Source: Paracoccus sp. R12_2
Lineage (GTDB): Bacteria; Pseudomonadota; Alphaproteobacteria; Rhodobacterales; Rhodobacteraceae
Direction: 5' to 3'
DNA: 64,000 nt
Assembly (NCBI RefSeq): GCF_017744015.1
Contig: NZ_JAGHRA010000001.1
Span: 496,001-560,000 of the forward strand
A program made the translations under genes and the position numbers. The notes beneath the pieces were generated by a model. The model had not been told where the DNA came from. It saw only the letters and a list, made by a program, of their open reading frames with translations, and ran no database searches. This document shows, piece after piece, positions 30,206 through 39,680 of this stretch. Position 1 is the first letter of the stretch; every line of letters begins with the position of its first letter.

Positions 30206-30224
30206 TGTTTCAATTTGTTTCAAT
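30206..30224. repeat. Tandem direct repeat TGTTTCAAT upstream of ribA
   Basis: TGTTTCAAT occurs at 30206-30214 and 30216-30224, a 10-bp period, 12 bp before the ribA start and in the divergent gap with an OmpR-family regulator. OmpR/PhoB-type proteins bind such tandem repeats. Confidence 0.5.
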
Positions 30225-30236
30225 CACGCGCGAGCC

Positions 30237-31295
30237 ATGAGCCTTATTCCCACCCTTGCCGAAACCGTTTCCCGCGCCCGCGCCGATCTGCGCATGGGCC
30301 TGCCGGTGATGATCGGCGGCCATCTGGCGGCGGCGGTCGAGACGTTGTCCTCGGCACGGCTGGACGACATGCGGCGGCTGGGTCGGCCGGTTCTGGCGAT
30401 CACCCAGCGCCGCGCGGAAACCCTGAAGGCGCGTGCCTATGATGACGTGCTGGCGCGGGTGCAGGTGCCGCAGGACGCGGATCTGGCATGGCTGCGCGCG
30501 CTGGCCGATCCCGCGAATGATCTGCGCACGCCGATGAAGGGGCCGCTGTTCACCGACCGGGATGGCGATGCGACGCCGCATATGGCCGCGCTGGCGCTGG
30601 CCAAATCGGCGCAGCTTCTGCCCGCCGTTCTGGTCGTGCCCGCTCATGCGCCCGCCGGATTGACGGTGCTGGCGCCGGGGCAGGTGCTGGCGCAGCTGGC
30701 GGGCGAGGCTGCGCTGGCTCCGGTTGCCGCTGCGCGCCTGCCGCTGATGTCTGCGGAACATTCGCGGCTGCATATCTTCCGGCCCGATGATGGTGCCGCC
30801 GAGCACTACGCCATCGAAATCGGCGATCCGCCGCGCGACCGGCCGGTTCTGGCGCGGCTGCATTCGGCCTGTTTCACGGGCGATGTGCTGGGCAGCCTGA
30901 AATGCGACTGCGGCCCGCAGCTGCATGCCGCGCTGGACGCGATGGGGCAGGCGGGGGCAGGGGTGCTGCTGTATCTCAACCAGGAAGGGCGCGGCATCGG
31001 TCTGGCCAACAAGATGCGTGCCTATGACCTGCAGAATCAGGGTTTCGACACGGTCGAGGCCAATCACCGCCTGGGATTCGAGGATGACGAACGCGACTTC
31101 CGCATCGGTGCGGCCCTGCTGAAGCGGATGGGCTTTGCGCAGGCGCGGCTGATGACCAACAACCCGCGCAAGGTCTCGATGATGGAAAGCCACGGGATCG
31201 AGGTGACGCAGCGCGTGCCGCTGATCACCCCGCGCAATCGCTTCAACACCGGCTATCTGGACACCAAGGCCGAGAAATCCGGGCATCTGCTGTGA
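30237..31295 (+). CDS. ribA: GTP cyclohydrolase II
   Basis: A 352-residue protein. The C-terminal 200 residues are a full GTP cyclohydrolase II domain, with the zinc ligands in ACFTGDVLGSLKCDCG, the catalytic segment YLNQEGRGIGL and the C-terminal LMTNNPRKV. The N-terminal 150 residues are not a recognisable DHBP synthase and may be a degenerate remnant. The enzyme opens GTP in the first step of riboflavin synthesis. The frame is open far upstream, but the ATG at 30237 begins the conserved part; the ribosome-binding site is weak. It overlaps the next gene by 4 nt. Confidence 0.93.
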   Translation: MSLIPTLAETVSRARADLRMGLPVMIGGHLAAAVETLSSARLDDMRRLGRPVLAITQRRAETLKARAYDDVLARVQVPQDADLAWLRALADPANDLRTPMKGPLFTDRDGDATPHMAALALAKSAQLLPAVLVVPAHAPAGLTVLAPGQVLAQLAGEAALAPVAAARLPLMSAEHSRLHIFRPDDGAAEHYAIEIGDPPRDRPVLARLHSACFTGDVLGSLKCDCGPQLHAALDAMGQAGAGVLLYLNQEGRGIGLANKMRAYDLQNQGFDTVEANHRLGFEDDERDFRIGAALLKRMGFAQARLMTNNPRKVSMMESHGIEVTQRVPLITPRNRFNTGYLDTKAEKSGHLL

Positions 31296-31810
31296 GACCC
31301 GATGATCTGGTGCTGACCCCGCAGGGCATCCGCTTTCTGGGCCGCCTGTTTGCCTGCAGCATCGGCAAGGGCGGCCTGTCCACGGCCAAACGCGAAGGCG
31401 ACGGGGCCACGCCCACGGGATTCCACCGCATCACCGGCCTGTGGTACCGCCCCGACCGGCTGACCCGTCCCGCAGCCTGGGCGCGACCGATCGGCCCCGG
31501 CGATCTGTGGTGCGACGATCCGCGCCATCCCGCCTATAATCACCACGCCCGTGCGCCGCTGTCTGCCAGCCATGAACGCTTGCGCCGCGCCGATCCGCTG
31601 TACGATCTGATCCTCACCACGGACTGGAACTGGCCCGACGCCACGCCGGGCCGCGGTTCGGCGATCTTTCTGCATCAGTGGCGGCGTCCGAGATACGGAA
31701 CCGAGGGCTGCATCGCCTTCGCACGCGCCGACCTGATCTGGATCGCCACGCGCGCAGCCCCCGGAACGCGCCTTGTCGTGCCGGCTTCTTCCTTGTCCAA
31801 ATACCGCTGA
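31292..31810 (+). CDS. L,D-transpeptidase family protein (YkuD domain)
   Basis: A 172-residue protein that is essentially one YkuD domain. The active site is RYGTEGCIAF, with nucleophile Cys140 and an upstream histidine in FLHQW. No signal peptide is seen with the GTG start at 31292, which overlaps the ribA stop by 4 nt; short YkuD proteins of this type with no obvious export signal are common. Family members cross-link peptidoglycan or attach proteins to it. Confidence 0.85.
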   Translation: MRPDDLVLTPQGIRFLGRLFACSIGKGGLSTAKREGDGATPTGFHRITGLWYRPDRLTRPAAWARPIGPGDLWCDDPRHPAYNHHARAPLSASHERLRRADPLYDLILTTDWNWPDATPGRGSAIFLHQWRRPRYGTEGCIAFARADLIWIATRAAPGTRLVVPASSLSKYR

Positions 31811-31819
31811 AGTGGCGGC

Positions 31820-32473
31820 TCAGCCGTAGTCGCGGGCCCCGAAAATGGCCGAACCGACACGGATATGCGTCGCGCCCTCGGCGATCGCGGTCTCGAAATC
31901 CGCGCTCATCCCCATCGACAGCAGGGCCAGCCCGGACTGTTCGGCCAGCTTGCGCAGCAGGCGGAAATGCGGAACGGGATCCTGATCCTCGGGCGGGATG
32001 CACATCAGCCCCTCGGGTGACAGACCCAGATCTCGGCACTGGTCAAGAAATCCCGGCAGTTCCGCAGCGGGAATTCCCGCTTTCTGAGGTTCGTCCCCGG
32101 TATTCACCTGGATGAACAGTTGCGGGGTTCGGCCCTGTTCGGCGATCTGGTGGGCCAGCTTGCGGGCAAGGCTGATCCGGTCCAGCGTGTGAATGGCGTC
32201 GAACAGCTCGACCGCTGCCTTGGCCTTGTTCGATTGCAGCGGTCCGATCATGTGAACCGACACACCCGCGAAGCGCTGGCGCCAGTCGGGCCATTTGCCC
32301 TGCGCCTCTTGCACATAATTTTCGCCGAAGGTCCGGTGGCCCGCGTCCAGAACGGCCGTTACGCGTTCCGCGGGTTGCACCTTGCTGACCGCGATCAGCG
32401 TGACCGATCCGACCTTGCGTCCGGCGGCGCGTTCTGCCGCGGCGATGCGGCTTTTGATGTGATCCAGTTCCAT
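31820..32473 (-). CDS. YggS-family PLP homeostasis protein
   Basis: A 217-residue TIM-barrel protein. The PLP lysine is Lys31 in LIAVSKVQP, and FGENYVQEAQGKW, HMIGPLQSNK and SMGMSADFETAI are the family signatures. It buffers pyridoxal phosphate and affects amino-acid metabolism. A TTG start five codons upstream is possible, but the ATG at 32473 is preferred. It lies downstream of the porin gene and is separated from it by a strong terminator. It is convergent with the L,D-transpeptidase gene. Confidence 0.92.
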   Translation of the reverse strand: MELDHIKSRIAAAERAAGRKVGSVTLIAVSKVQPAERVTAVLDAGHRTFGENYVQEAQGKWPDWRQRFAGVSVHMIGPLQSNKAKAAVELFDAIHTLDRISLARKLAHQIAEQGRTPQLFIQVNTGDEPQKAGIPAAELPGFLDQCRDLGLSPEGLMCIPPEDQDPVPHFRLLRKLAEQSGLALLSMGMSADFETAIAEGATHIRVGSAIFGARDYG

Positions 32474-32493
32474 GCGCGCAGAAGACAAAAAGA

Positions 32494-32520
32494 AAAGAGC
32501 GGGCGCAAGGCCCGCTCTTT
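32494..32520 (-). terminator. Strong terminator after the porin gene
   Basis: A perfect 11-bp stem, AAAGAGCGGGC (32494-32504) with GCCCGCTCTTT (32510-32520), with a 5-nt loop. On the minus strand the stem ends in TTT and more T/C-rich sequence follows. Confidence 0.8.
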
Positions 32521-32544
32521 CCGGAAGACTTGGATCCGGTTGGA

Positions 32545-33504
32545 TCAGAAGTCGAAGCGAACGCCCATGTCGGCGGTCACGAGTTCGTCGTAGTCGCGGT
32601 GGATCGACGCACCCAGACGAGCGCCGCCCAGATCGTAGTTCACACCGATACCGAACGCGTTGTCGCTTTCGTTGAAGTCAGCGCTGTTGTTGGCAACATA
32701 GGCTTCGATGTTGGTCATGCCATCGGCCAGGGTATAGTCGCCATACAGGGTGACGGTGTTGCCCAGATCGAGACCCAGAACTTCGCCGTTGTCGATCCAG
32801 TTCAGGCCGACGCGAGCGTTCGGCATGACGGCGTAACGGGCGCCGACAAAGTACTGGTCGTTGTCTTCGATACCGGCACCGTCCATGACGGCAGCGGCCG
32901 ACAGTTCCAGCGCGTCGTTCCAGGTGTAGGATGCCGACAGACCGAATTCTTCCGAGGTGCCGAGTCCGGTTTCGTTCAGGCCCGACTGATCCGGATCGAC
33001 ATACGAAGCCATGACGCTGACGCCGGCGATTTCGTATTTCGCGGCGATGCCGACATAGTTTTCGTTGTCATAAGCATCGGCGTCATAGGCGAAGAACGCG
33101 CCGCGCGAGTTACCGAACGAACGGTCGAACGCGCCCAGTTCCGAAGCGTACAGCAGGGCGGCCGAGTCGAACGCGGTGTCGACGTTACCGACTTCGACGG
33201 TCAGACCGTTCGAGGTCACCCACAGCTTGCCGGCGTTCAGCTGACCAGCGTCATCGCTGTTCTGGTCCCACTGGATGCGGAAGCGCGCGCCGAAATCCAC
33301 GCCCTGATCGGTCGAGGTGGCGGCGTCGATGTTCATGCGCAGACGGCCGACGACCTGCGATTCGTTCACGCCAGCCGCATCTTCAGCAGCGGTGTTTTCG
33401 TAATAGATCACGCCGGTGCGGCCATAGCCCGAGATGGTCACGTCGGCAGCGGCGACGCCGGCGGTCAGAACCAGCGCGGTGGAGGCGATAAGAGCCTTTT
33501 TCAT
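32545..33504 (-). CDS. Alphaproteobacterial porin
   Basis: A 319-residue outer-membrane protein. A signal peptide covers residues 1-20 (MKKALIASTALVLTAG, cleavage after AAA), and the rest has the alternating pattern of a 16-strand general porin, ending in the terminal phenylalanine of MGVRFDF. It forms diffusion channels for small solutes. The start has AGGGA upstream; the long open frame upstream of it is not coding. A strong terminator follows. Its codon use is strongly biased, as expected for a highly expressed gene. Confidence 0.92.
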   Translation of the reverse strand: MKKALIASTALVLTAGVAAADVTISGYGRTGVIYYENTAAEDAAGVNESQVVGRLRMNIDAATSTDQGVDFGARFRIQWDQNSDDAGQLNAGKLWVTSNGLTVEVGNVDTAFDSAALLYASELGAFDRSFGNSRGAFFAYDADAYDNENYVGIAAKYEIAGVSVMASYVDPDQSGLNETGLGTSEEFGLSASYTWNDALELSAAAVMDGAGIEDNDQYFVGARYAVMPNARVGLNWIDNGEVLGLDLGNTVTLYGDYTLADGMTNIEAYVANNSADFNESDNAFGIGVNYDLGGARLGASIHRDYDELVTADMGVRFDF

Positions 33505-33644
33505 GGTGGTGTTCCCTCTTGTCTCTCTGATGCCCAAACCGGAAGCCCGTCTTGGGTATGCAAACTGTTTCCCTCTTTCGACCTCGCGATGCAACGGATT
33601 CACGGTGTCGCCAATTTCTTTCGTGTTTTCTGTGATGCACAAGG

Positions 33645-33664
33645 GCCACACATCGCTGTGTGGC
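33645..33664. repeat. Perfect hairpin upstream of the porin gene
   Basis: GCCACACA pairs with TGTGTGGC across a 4-nt loop (33645-33664). On the minus strand the loop is GCGA, a stable GNRA tetraloop. No T run follows on either strand, so it is not an obvious terminator; it lies 141 bp upstream of the porin start. Confidence 0.45.
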
Positions 33665-33772
33665 GGTTCCGGCAGGGAAACGGCCCGCCCCACGCGCGCG
33701 CGGCAAGGCGCTTGTGGCAGCAGGGCAATCCGCGCTAAAGCTGCGGGCAACACGATATACCGGGGGACCCGC

Positions 33773-34252
33773 ATGAAAACCGCACGCGCCGCGCACCTGA
33801 TCGTTGCATCGACCCTTTGCGTCGGGCTGGCCGCCTGTGGCGGCAGCGGAAACCGCGCCCGTGACGCGGGCGACATCGACCGCGAACTGCGGGCGGACGC
33901 ACGGACCACGACGATCTGGGACCTGTTCGGCAATGATGAGAATCCGAACAACACCGTCGGCGTGAACAAGTATCTCTGGAATGCCAGTCTCGAGGTTCTG
34001 AACTTTCTGCCGGTCCAGTCGGTCGATCCGTTCACCGGGGTGATCGTGACCGGTTACGGCACGCCGCCCGGCGGCGGGCGCAGCTATCGCGCCACGATCA
34101 AGATCAGTGATCCGGCGCTGGATGCACGCAGCCTGAAGCTGTCGCTGCAAGGGTCGGGGGGTGCGGCGGTCGCGCCGGGCACGGCCCGCGCGGTCGAGGA
34201 TGCGATCCTGACGCGGGCACGGCAGTTGCGGATTCAGGACGGACGTTTGTGA
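33773..34252 (+). CDS. DUF3576 lipoprotein
   Basis: A 159-residue lipoprotein. The lipobox is LAAC, with the lipidated cysteine near residue 22. The mature domain (TTIWDLFGNDENPNNTVGVNKYLWNASLEVLNFLPV) is the DUF3576 core found in alphaproteobacteria upstream of leuS. Its function is unknown, but its conserved position before leuS, lptE and holA suggests an envelope role. The ATG at 33773 gives the signal sequence; the upstream open frame is not coding. Confidence 0.88.
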   Translation: MKTARAAHLIVASTLCVGLAACGGSGNRARDAGDIDRELRADARTTTIWDLFGNDENPNNTVGVNKYLWNASLEVLNFLPVQSVDPFTGVIVTGYGTPPGGGRSYRATIKISDPALDARSLKLSLQGSGGAAVAPGTARAVEDAILTRARQLRIQDGRL

Positions 34253-34325
34253 CCGCGCCGCGCTGAGGCGCGGGCTTCGGCCACTGGACCCTGCATTCGC
34301 CGCCGTATAAACGAAGGCGCGACGA

Positions 34326-36887
34326 ATGATGCCCGAGGTCCAGAAGATGCCCTATGATCCCGCCACAGCCGAAGCCCGCTGGCAAAAGGCCTGGGCCGAC
34401 GCCGGCAGCTTCACCGCCATCCGCGACCAGCGGCCCAAGTATTATGTGCTGGAAATGTTCCCCTATCCGTCGGGGCGCATCCATATGGGCCATGTGCGCA
34501 ACTACACGATGGGCGACGTGGTGGCGCGGTTCAAGCGCGCGCAGGGGTTCAGCGTGCTGCATCCGATGGGCTGGGACGCATTCGGGATGCCGGCCGAGAA
34601 CGCCGCGATGGAGCAGGGCGGTCATCCGCGCGACTGGACCTATGCCAATATCGCCACGATGCGCGAGCAGCTGAAGCCTCTGGGCCTGTCCATCGACTGG
34701 TCTCGCGAATTCGCCACCTGCGACGACGCCTATGTCGCGCAGCAGCAGGCGTTGTTCCTGGACTTCCTCGATGCCGGGCTGATCACCCGCAAATCGGCGC
34801 AGGTGAACTGGGATCCGGTCGACATGACCGTTCTGGCCAATGAACAGGTCATCGACGGCAAGGGCTGGCGGTCCGGCGCGGCGGTCCAGCGTCGCGAACT
34901 GACCCAGTGGTTCTTCAAGATCAGCGATTACTCCGATGAGTTGCTGTCGGCGCTGGACGGGCTGTCGGGCTGGCCCGACAAGGTGCGGCTGATGCAGGCC
35001 AACTGGATCGGCAAGTCGCGCGGGCTTCAATTCCGCTTCGACACCGTGGACGCGCCCGAGGATTTCGCGCAGATCGAGGTCTATACGACCCGCCCCGACA
35101 CGCTGATGGGCGCAAGCTTCGTCGCGCTGTCGCCGGATCATCCGCTGGTCCGCACGCTGGCCGCCGCCGATCCCGCCGTGGCCGCGTTCGTCGAGGAATG
35201 CCGCCGCATTGGCACCACCGAGGAAGCCATCGAGACCGCGCCCAAGCTGGGCTTCGACACCGGGCTGACCGTTCGACATCCGCTGGATGCCGACTGGCAA
35301 CTGCCGATCTGGATCGCGAATTTCGTGCTGATGGATTACGGCACCGGCGCGATCTTCGGCAGCCCGGCGCATGACGAACGCGACCATGAATTCGCCACGA
35401 AATACGGCCTCCCCATCCGCGCCACCTTCGGCGAGGCGGGAATGACGCTGGAACAGGCCGATGCGATGGTCGCCGAGGCCCCCTACGTGCCGATGAAATC
35501 CGAACCCGTGACCTATGTGCGCGGCTTCGCGGGCAAGGCCGACCAGACCGGCGAGGCCGCCGTGGACGCCGCTATCGCCCATGCCGAAGCGGCGGGTTAT
35601 GGCGAGGGCGTCACGAAATTCCGGCTGCGCGACTGGGGCATTTCGCGGCAGCGTTACTGGGGCTGTCCCATCCCGGTGCTGCATTGCGACAAATGCGGCA
35701 CGGTCCCCGAGGCCAAGGAAAATCTGCCCGTCCTGCTGCCGCAGGATGTCAGCTTCGACCAGCCGGGCAACCCGCTGGACCGGCATCCGACATGGCGGCA
35801 GACCACCTGCCCGCAATGCGGCGGCGCGGCTTTGCGCGAAACCGACACCATGGATACCTTTGTCGATTCGTCCTGGTATTACGCGCGCTTCACCTCGCCC
35901 GGCGCGGCGACACCCACCGACCGGGCCGATGCCGACTACTGGATGAATGTCGACCAGTATATCGGCGGCATCGAGCACGCGATCCTGCATCTGCTGTATT
36001 CGCGCTTCTTTGCCCGCGCGATGGTCAGGACCGGCCATCTGCCCGACAGCGCGAAGGAACCCTTCGATGCGCTGTTCACGCAGGGGATGGTCACGCATGA
36101 GATTTACAAGACCACAGATGCACGGGGCCGTCCGGTCTATCACCTGCCCGATGATGTGACCGACGGTCGGTTGGCCGACGGCACCGTCGTCGAGATCATC
36201 CCCTCGGCCAAGATGTCGAAGTCGAAAAAGAACGTCGTCGACCCGGTCAACATCGTGGCCAGCTTCGGCGCCGATACCGCGCGCTGGTTCATGCTGTCCG
36301 ACAGCCCGCCCGAACGCGATGTCGAATGGACCGCTGCCGGGGCCGAGGCCGCGCACAAGTTCCTGTCCCGCCTGTTCCGGCTGGCCGAGGATGCGCCGGC
36401 GACGGGCGATGACGACCCCGACCTGACCCGTGCCGCCCATCGCGCCATCGCCGAGGTCACGAAATCCATCGAGGGATTCGCCTTCAACAAGGCCGTCGCC
36501 AAACTGTATGAACTGGCCAATACCGTCGGCAAGTCGAGGGCCGGGGGAGAGCCGCGCAAGGCGGTGCTGCGGATCATGGCGCAGTTGATGGCGCCGATGG
36601 TGCCGCATCTGGCCGAAGAGGTCTGGGCGATGGCCGGCGGGCAGGGCATGGTCGTCGATGCGCCCTGGCCCAAAGCCGATCCGGCGATGCTGGAGGATGA
36701 CACGGTGATCCTGCCGATCCAGATCAACGGCAAGCGCCGGGCCGAGATCAGCGTGGCCAAGGACATGCCCAAGGATCAGATCGAGGCGATGGTGATGGCC
36801 GACGAGACGGTGCGCCGTTTCCTGGATGGCGCCGCGCCGAAAAAGCTGATCGTGGTGCCCGGACGGATCGTCAATGTCGTGGCCTGA
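34326..36887 (+). CDS. leuS: Leucyl-tRNA synthetase
   Basis: An 853-residue class I aminoacyl-tRNA synthetase. The HIGH motif is seen as HMGH in [12 protein letters not shown], and the KMSKS motif as [13 protein letters not shown] near residue 630. The CP1 editing domain lies between, with [12 protein letters not shown]. It charges tRNA-Leu. The start may be 34326 or 34329 (two adjacent ATG codons). It overlaps lptE by 14 nt. Confidence 0.98.
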   Translation: MMPEVQKMPYDPATAEARWQKAWADAGSFTAIRDQRPKYYVLEMFPYPSGRIHMGHVRNYTMGDVVARFKRAQGFSVLHPMGWDAFGMPAENAAMEQGGHPRDWTYANIATMREQLKPLGLSIDWSREFATCDDAYVAQQQALFLDFLDAGLITRKSAQVNWDPVDMTVLANEQVIDGKGWRSGAAVQRRELTQWFFKISDYSDELLSALDGLSGWPDKVRLMQANWIGKSRGLQFRFDTVDAPEDFAQIEVYTTRPDTLMGASFVALSPDHPLVRTLAAADPAVAAFVEECRRIGTTEEAIETAPKLGFDTGLTVRHPLDADWQLPIWIANFVLMDYGTGAIFGSPAHDERDHEFATKYGLPIRATFGEAGMTLEQADAMVAEAPYVPMKSEPVTYVRGFAGKADQTGEAAVDAAIAHAEAAGYGEGVTKFRLRDWGISRQRYWGCPIPVLHCDKCGTVPEAKENLPVLLPQDVSFDQPGNPLDRHPTWRQTTCPQCGGAALRETDTMDTFVDSSWYYARFTSPGAATPTDRADADYWMNVDQYIGGIEHAILHLLYSRFFARAMVRTGHLPDSAKEPFDALFTQGMVTHEIYKTTDARGRPVYHLPDDVTDGRLADGTVVEIIPSAKMSKSKKNVVDPVNIVASFGADTARWFMLSDSPPERDVEWTAAGAEAAHKFLSRLFRLAEDAPATGDDDPDLTRAAHRAIAEVTKSIEGFAFNKAVAKLYELANTVGKSRAGGEPRKAVLRIMAQLMAPMVPHLAEEVWAMAGGQGMVVDAPWPKADPAMLEDDTVILPIQINGKRRAEISVAKDMPKDQIEAMVMADETVRRFLDGAAPKKLIVVPGRIVNVVA

Positions 36888-37395
36888 TCGCCCCTCGCGC
36901 CGCGCGGCGCTGCTGGGTTTGCTGGTGCTGCCCGCAGCCTGCGGGCTGACCCCGGTCTATGGTCCGGGCGGCGCGGGCACGCGGCTGTTCGGCAAGGTTC
37001 GGCCACGTGATCCCCAGACATTCCAGGATTTCAGCTTCAACCAGCGGCTGGCCGAACGGCTGGGACCGGATGGTGCCGCGATCTATGACCTGGATTACCG
37101 TCTCAGCGTCGGCGTGGTGCCGCAGGCGATCACGCCGGACGAGGTCACGACCCGCTATTCGCTGAACGGGACCGCGGATTTCGCGCTGACGGATGCATCC
37201 GGCGCCGTGCTGGCGCAGGGCCGAGTCAGCAGCTTCACGTCTTACTCGACCACCGGCACCACCATCGCCACGCTGGCTGCCGAAGGCGACGCGCGCGAAA
37301 GGCTGGCGCGGATGCTGGCCGATCAGGTGGTCACGCGCCTGCTGGCGGCGGCGACAAACCTGCCGGACACCCAGCCTGCCCGCTCCACGGAATGA
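36874..37395 (+). CDS. lptE: LPS-assembly lipoprotein LptE
   Basis: A 173-residue lipoprotein with an arginine-rich N-terminus, a hydrophobic segment and the lipobox LPAAC (cysteine near residue 23), followed by [12 protein letters not shown], the usual start of alphaproteobacterial LptE. It plugs LptD in the outer membrane for LPS export. It overlaps leuS by 14 nt and holA by 4 nt, the conserved leuS-lptE-holA arrangement. Confidence 0.9.
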   Translation: MSWPDRPSRRAALLGLLVLPAACGLTPVYGPGGAGTRLFGKVRPRDPQTFQDFSFNQRLAERLGPDGAAIYDLDYRLSVGVVPQAITPDEVTTRYSLNGTADFALTDASGAVLAQGRVSSFTSYSTTGTTIATLAAEGDARERLARMLADQVVTRLLAAATNLPDTQPARSTE

Positions 37396-38420
37396 ACCTC
37401 AAGGGCGCAGAGATCGCCCGCTATCTGGCGCGGCCCGACCCGTCCCGACCGGCCTTGCTGATCTATGGCCAGGACGCGATGCGGGTGTCGTTGAAGCGCG
37501 CCGAGGCCGTGGCCGCGCTGACCGGCGCGAATGCCGAGGAAGAGATGCGCCTGAACCGGTTGGCCGGGGGCGGGCTGAAAAAGGATCCGGCCAGCCTGAT
37601 GGACGCGATCAAGGAAGTGGGGTTCTTCCCCGGTCCGCGCGTCGTTCTGGTCGAGGACACGCCCGACAGTGCCGCCGATGCGATCGCCGCCGCGCTGCAG
37701 GAATGGCGGTCGGGCGATGCGGTGATCGTGGTGACCGCGGGCGGGTTGGCCAAGTCGTCGGCGCTGCGCAAGCTGTTCGAGCCGCACCGAGAGGCCGTCG
37801 CCGCCCCGATCTATGACGATCCTCCGGGCGAGGACGAGATTCGCCGCTGGCTGCAAGAGGCGGGACTGAACGATGTCTCGCCCGAGGCGATGCGCGACCT
37901 GACCGCGTTGGCCCGCGCACTGGACCCCGGCGACCTGCGCCAGACGATCGAGAAGATCGGACTTTACAAATACGGTGACACGACGCCGCTCACCCCGGCC
38001 GAGATCGCGTTGCTGGCGCCCGCGACCATCGAGGCCGATCTGGACGAGTTGCTGCATGTCGTGGCCGAAGGCCGGTCGGATCAGTTCGGCCAGCTGATGC
38101 GGCGGATCGAGGGGCAGGGGATCGCGCCAGTGACGCTGGCCATCGCCGCGCTGCGCCATTTCCGCGCGCTGCATCTGGCGGCGGCGGACCCGCAGGGTCC
38201 GGCTGCGGGTCTGTCGCGGATGCGCCCGCCGGTCTTTGGGCCGCGTCGTGACCGGATGGCGCGGCAGGCGCAGGGCTGGGGCGTCGGTCCGCTGGAAGAG
38301 GCGGTGTCCTCGTTGCTGGCGACCGATCTGGCGTTGCGCAGTTCGTCCCGCGCCCCGCAGATGGCGCTGATGGAACGCGCGCTGATCCGTCTGTCGATGA
38401 TCGCCCGGGGTCGCAGGTGA
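37392..38420 (+). CDS. holA: DNA polymerase III delta subunit
   Basis: A 342-residue clamp-loader subunit. The N-terminal part carries the LLIYGQDAMRV segment, with the typical LYG(E)D-like motif, and the AAA-like body is followed by a helical C-terminal domain. It wrenches the beta clamp open for loading. Start and stop overlap its neighbours by 4 nt on each side. Confidence 0.92.
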   Translation: MNLKGAEIARYLARPDPSRPALLIYGQDAMRVSLKRAEAVAALTGANAEEEMRLNRLAGGGLKKDPASLMDAIKEVGFFPGPRVVLVEDTPDSAADAIAAALQEWRSGDAVIVVTAGGLAKSSALRKLFEPHREAVAAPIYDDPPGEDEIRRWLQEAGLNDVSPEAMRDLTALARALDPGDLRQTIEKIGLYKYGDTTPLTPAEIALLAPATIEADLDELLHVVAEGRSDQFGQLMRRIEGQGIAPVTLAIAALRHFRALHLAAADPQGPAAGLSRMRPPVFGPRRDRMARQAQGWGVGPLEEAVSSLLATDLALRSSSRAPQMALMERALIRLSMIARGRR

Positions 38421-39628
38421 CCGAAGCGATGGACGCGCTGGTGATCGGCGCGGGTCCGGCCGGGCTGATGGCGGCCGAGATCCTGTCTGCCGCCGGTCAT
38501 CGTGTCGTGGTGGCCGAGGCGATGCCGACGCCTGCGCGGAAATTCCTGATGGCTGGAAAATCCGGGCTGAACCTGACGAAGGACGAGCCCTTGCCCGCCT
38601 TCGCCCGGCGTTTCGCCGGGGGCAGCGGCGGCTGTCCGGCCCCGCACCTCCGAGGGTATTTCAGCAAGGAAGAACACGCATTCGGACCCCAAGCCGTTTG
38701 TGCCTGGGCGCGGGGGCTTGGTGTCGATCTGTTCACCGGATCGACCGGGCGGGTGTTTCCGGTCGGCATGAAGGCCTCGCCATTGCTGCGGGCCTGGCTG
38801 GCGCGGCTGCGCGGCGCCGGGGTGGAGTTGCGGACCCGCTGGCGCTGGGTCGGGCTTGAGGGCGGGTTCCGTTTTGACACGCCCGACGGGCAGCGCGTGC
38901 TGACGCCGCAAGTCGCCGTGCTTGCGCTGGGTGGGGCAAGCTGGCCGAGGCTGGGATCGGATGCCGGCTGGGTGCCGATGCTGCGCACGGCGGGCGTTGG
39001 CGTGACCGAATTCAGGCCCGCGAACATGGGGTTTCGGGTCGATTGGACGCCGCAGATGGCCCGGCATTTCGGCTGCGCGGTCAAGGGTACCGCGATCCGG
39101 GTGAACGGGCAGGTCAGCCGGGGCGAATGGGTGATTTCCCGGCAGGGGATCGAAGGCGGTGGCATCTACGAGGTCGCCGCCGCGATTCGCGACGGCGCGC
39201 GGGCCCGCGTCGATCTGGCCCCGGATCTGGATGACACTGTCCTTGCGGCACGATTCGGCCGTCCGAAGGGCAAGCTGTCGGTCGGCAACTGGCTGCGTCG
39301 TATCCTGGGCGATCCGGTCAAGGTCGCGCTGCTGCTGGAATGGGGCCGACCCTGGCCCGACGACGCCCGGGCTTGGGCCACGCGCGCGAAGGCGCTGCCG
39401 CTGAACCATCACGGACCGATGGGGCTGGACCGGGCGATTTCGTCGGCCGGCGGGATAGACTGGTCGGCCGTCACCGACGATCTGGAACTGCGTGCCTTGC
39501 CAGGGGTGTTCGCGGCGGGCGAGATGCTGGATTGGGAAGCGCCGACCGGCGGCTATCTGTTGACCGGATGCCTTGCGACCGGGCAAATCGCGGGTCAGGC
39601 GGCGGCGCGCCGTCTGGGCGCTGCGTGA
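38417..39628 (+). CDS. BaiN/HI0933-like FAD-dependent oxidoreductase (TIGR03862 type)
   Basis: A 403-residue flavoprotein. The FAD dinucleotide motif is VIGAGPAGLMAAE (residues about 8-20), the conserved MAGKSGLNLT follows near 48, and the FAD-binding C-terminal GGYLLTGCLATGQIAG is present. Substrate unknown. It starts with GTG, overlapping holA by 4 nt. Residues about 77-86 (HLRGYFSKEE) are encoded by a copy of the short genomic repeat described separately, so this loop is probably an insertion or replacement relative to relatives. Confidence 0.85.
   Translation: MTEAMDALVIGAGPAGLMAAEILSAAGHRVVVAEAMPTPARKFLMAGKSGLNLTKDEPLPAFARRFAGGSGGCPAPHLRGYFSKEEHAFGPQAVCAWARGLGVDLFTGSTGRVFPVGMKASPLLRAWLARLRGAGVELRTRWRWVGLEGGFRFDTPDGQRVLTPQVAVLALGGASWPRLGSDAGWVPMLRTAGVGVTEFRPANMGFRVDWTPQMARHFGCAVKGTAIRVNGQVSRGEWVISRQGIEGGGIYEVAAAIRDGARARVDLAPDLDDTVLAARFGRPKGKLSVGNWLRRILGDPVKVALLLEWGRPWPDDARAWATRAKALPLNHHGPMGLDRAISSAGGIDWSAVTDDLELRALPGVFAAGEMLDWEAPTGGYLLTGCLATGQIAGQAAARRLGAA
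38647..38674 (+). repeat. Short genomic repeat inside a coding sequence
   Basis: The 28-base unit 38647-38674 shares CCTCCG, GGGTATTT and GCAA(A/G)GAAGAA in order with the intergenic copy at 42921-42951 (minus strand). It lies in frame in the flavoprotein gene. Confidence 0.6.
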
Positions 39629-39680
39629 CGGCGAAGGCTTCTGCTGGACAGCGTCCGTTGTCCGTCGGGCGCCATCGGCC

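Noticed and set aside
29343..30236. Long open frame in continuity with ribA
   Set aside because: High-GC shadow frame; the conserved protein starts at 30237 and the opposite strand codes a regulator.
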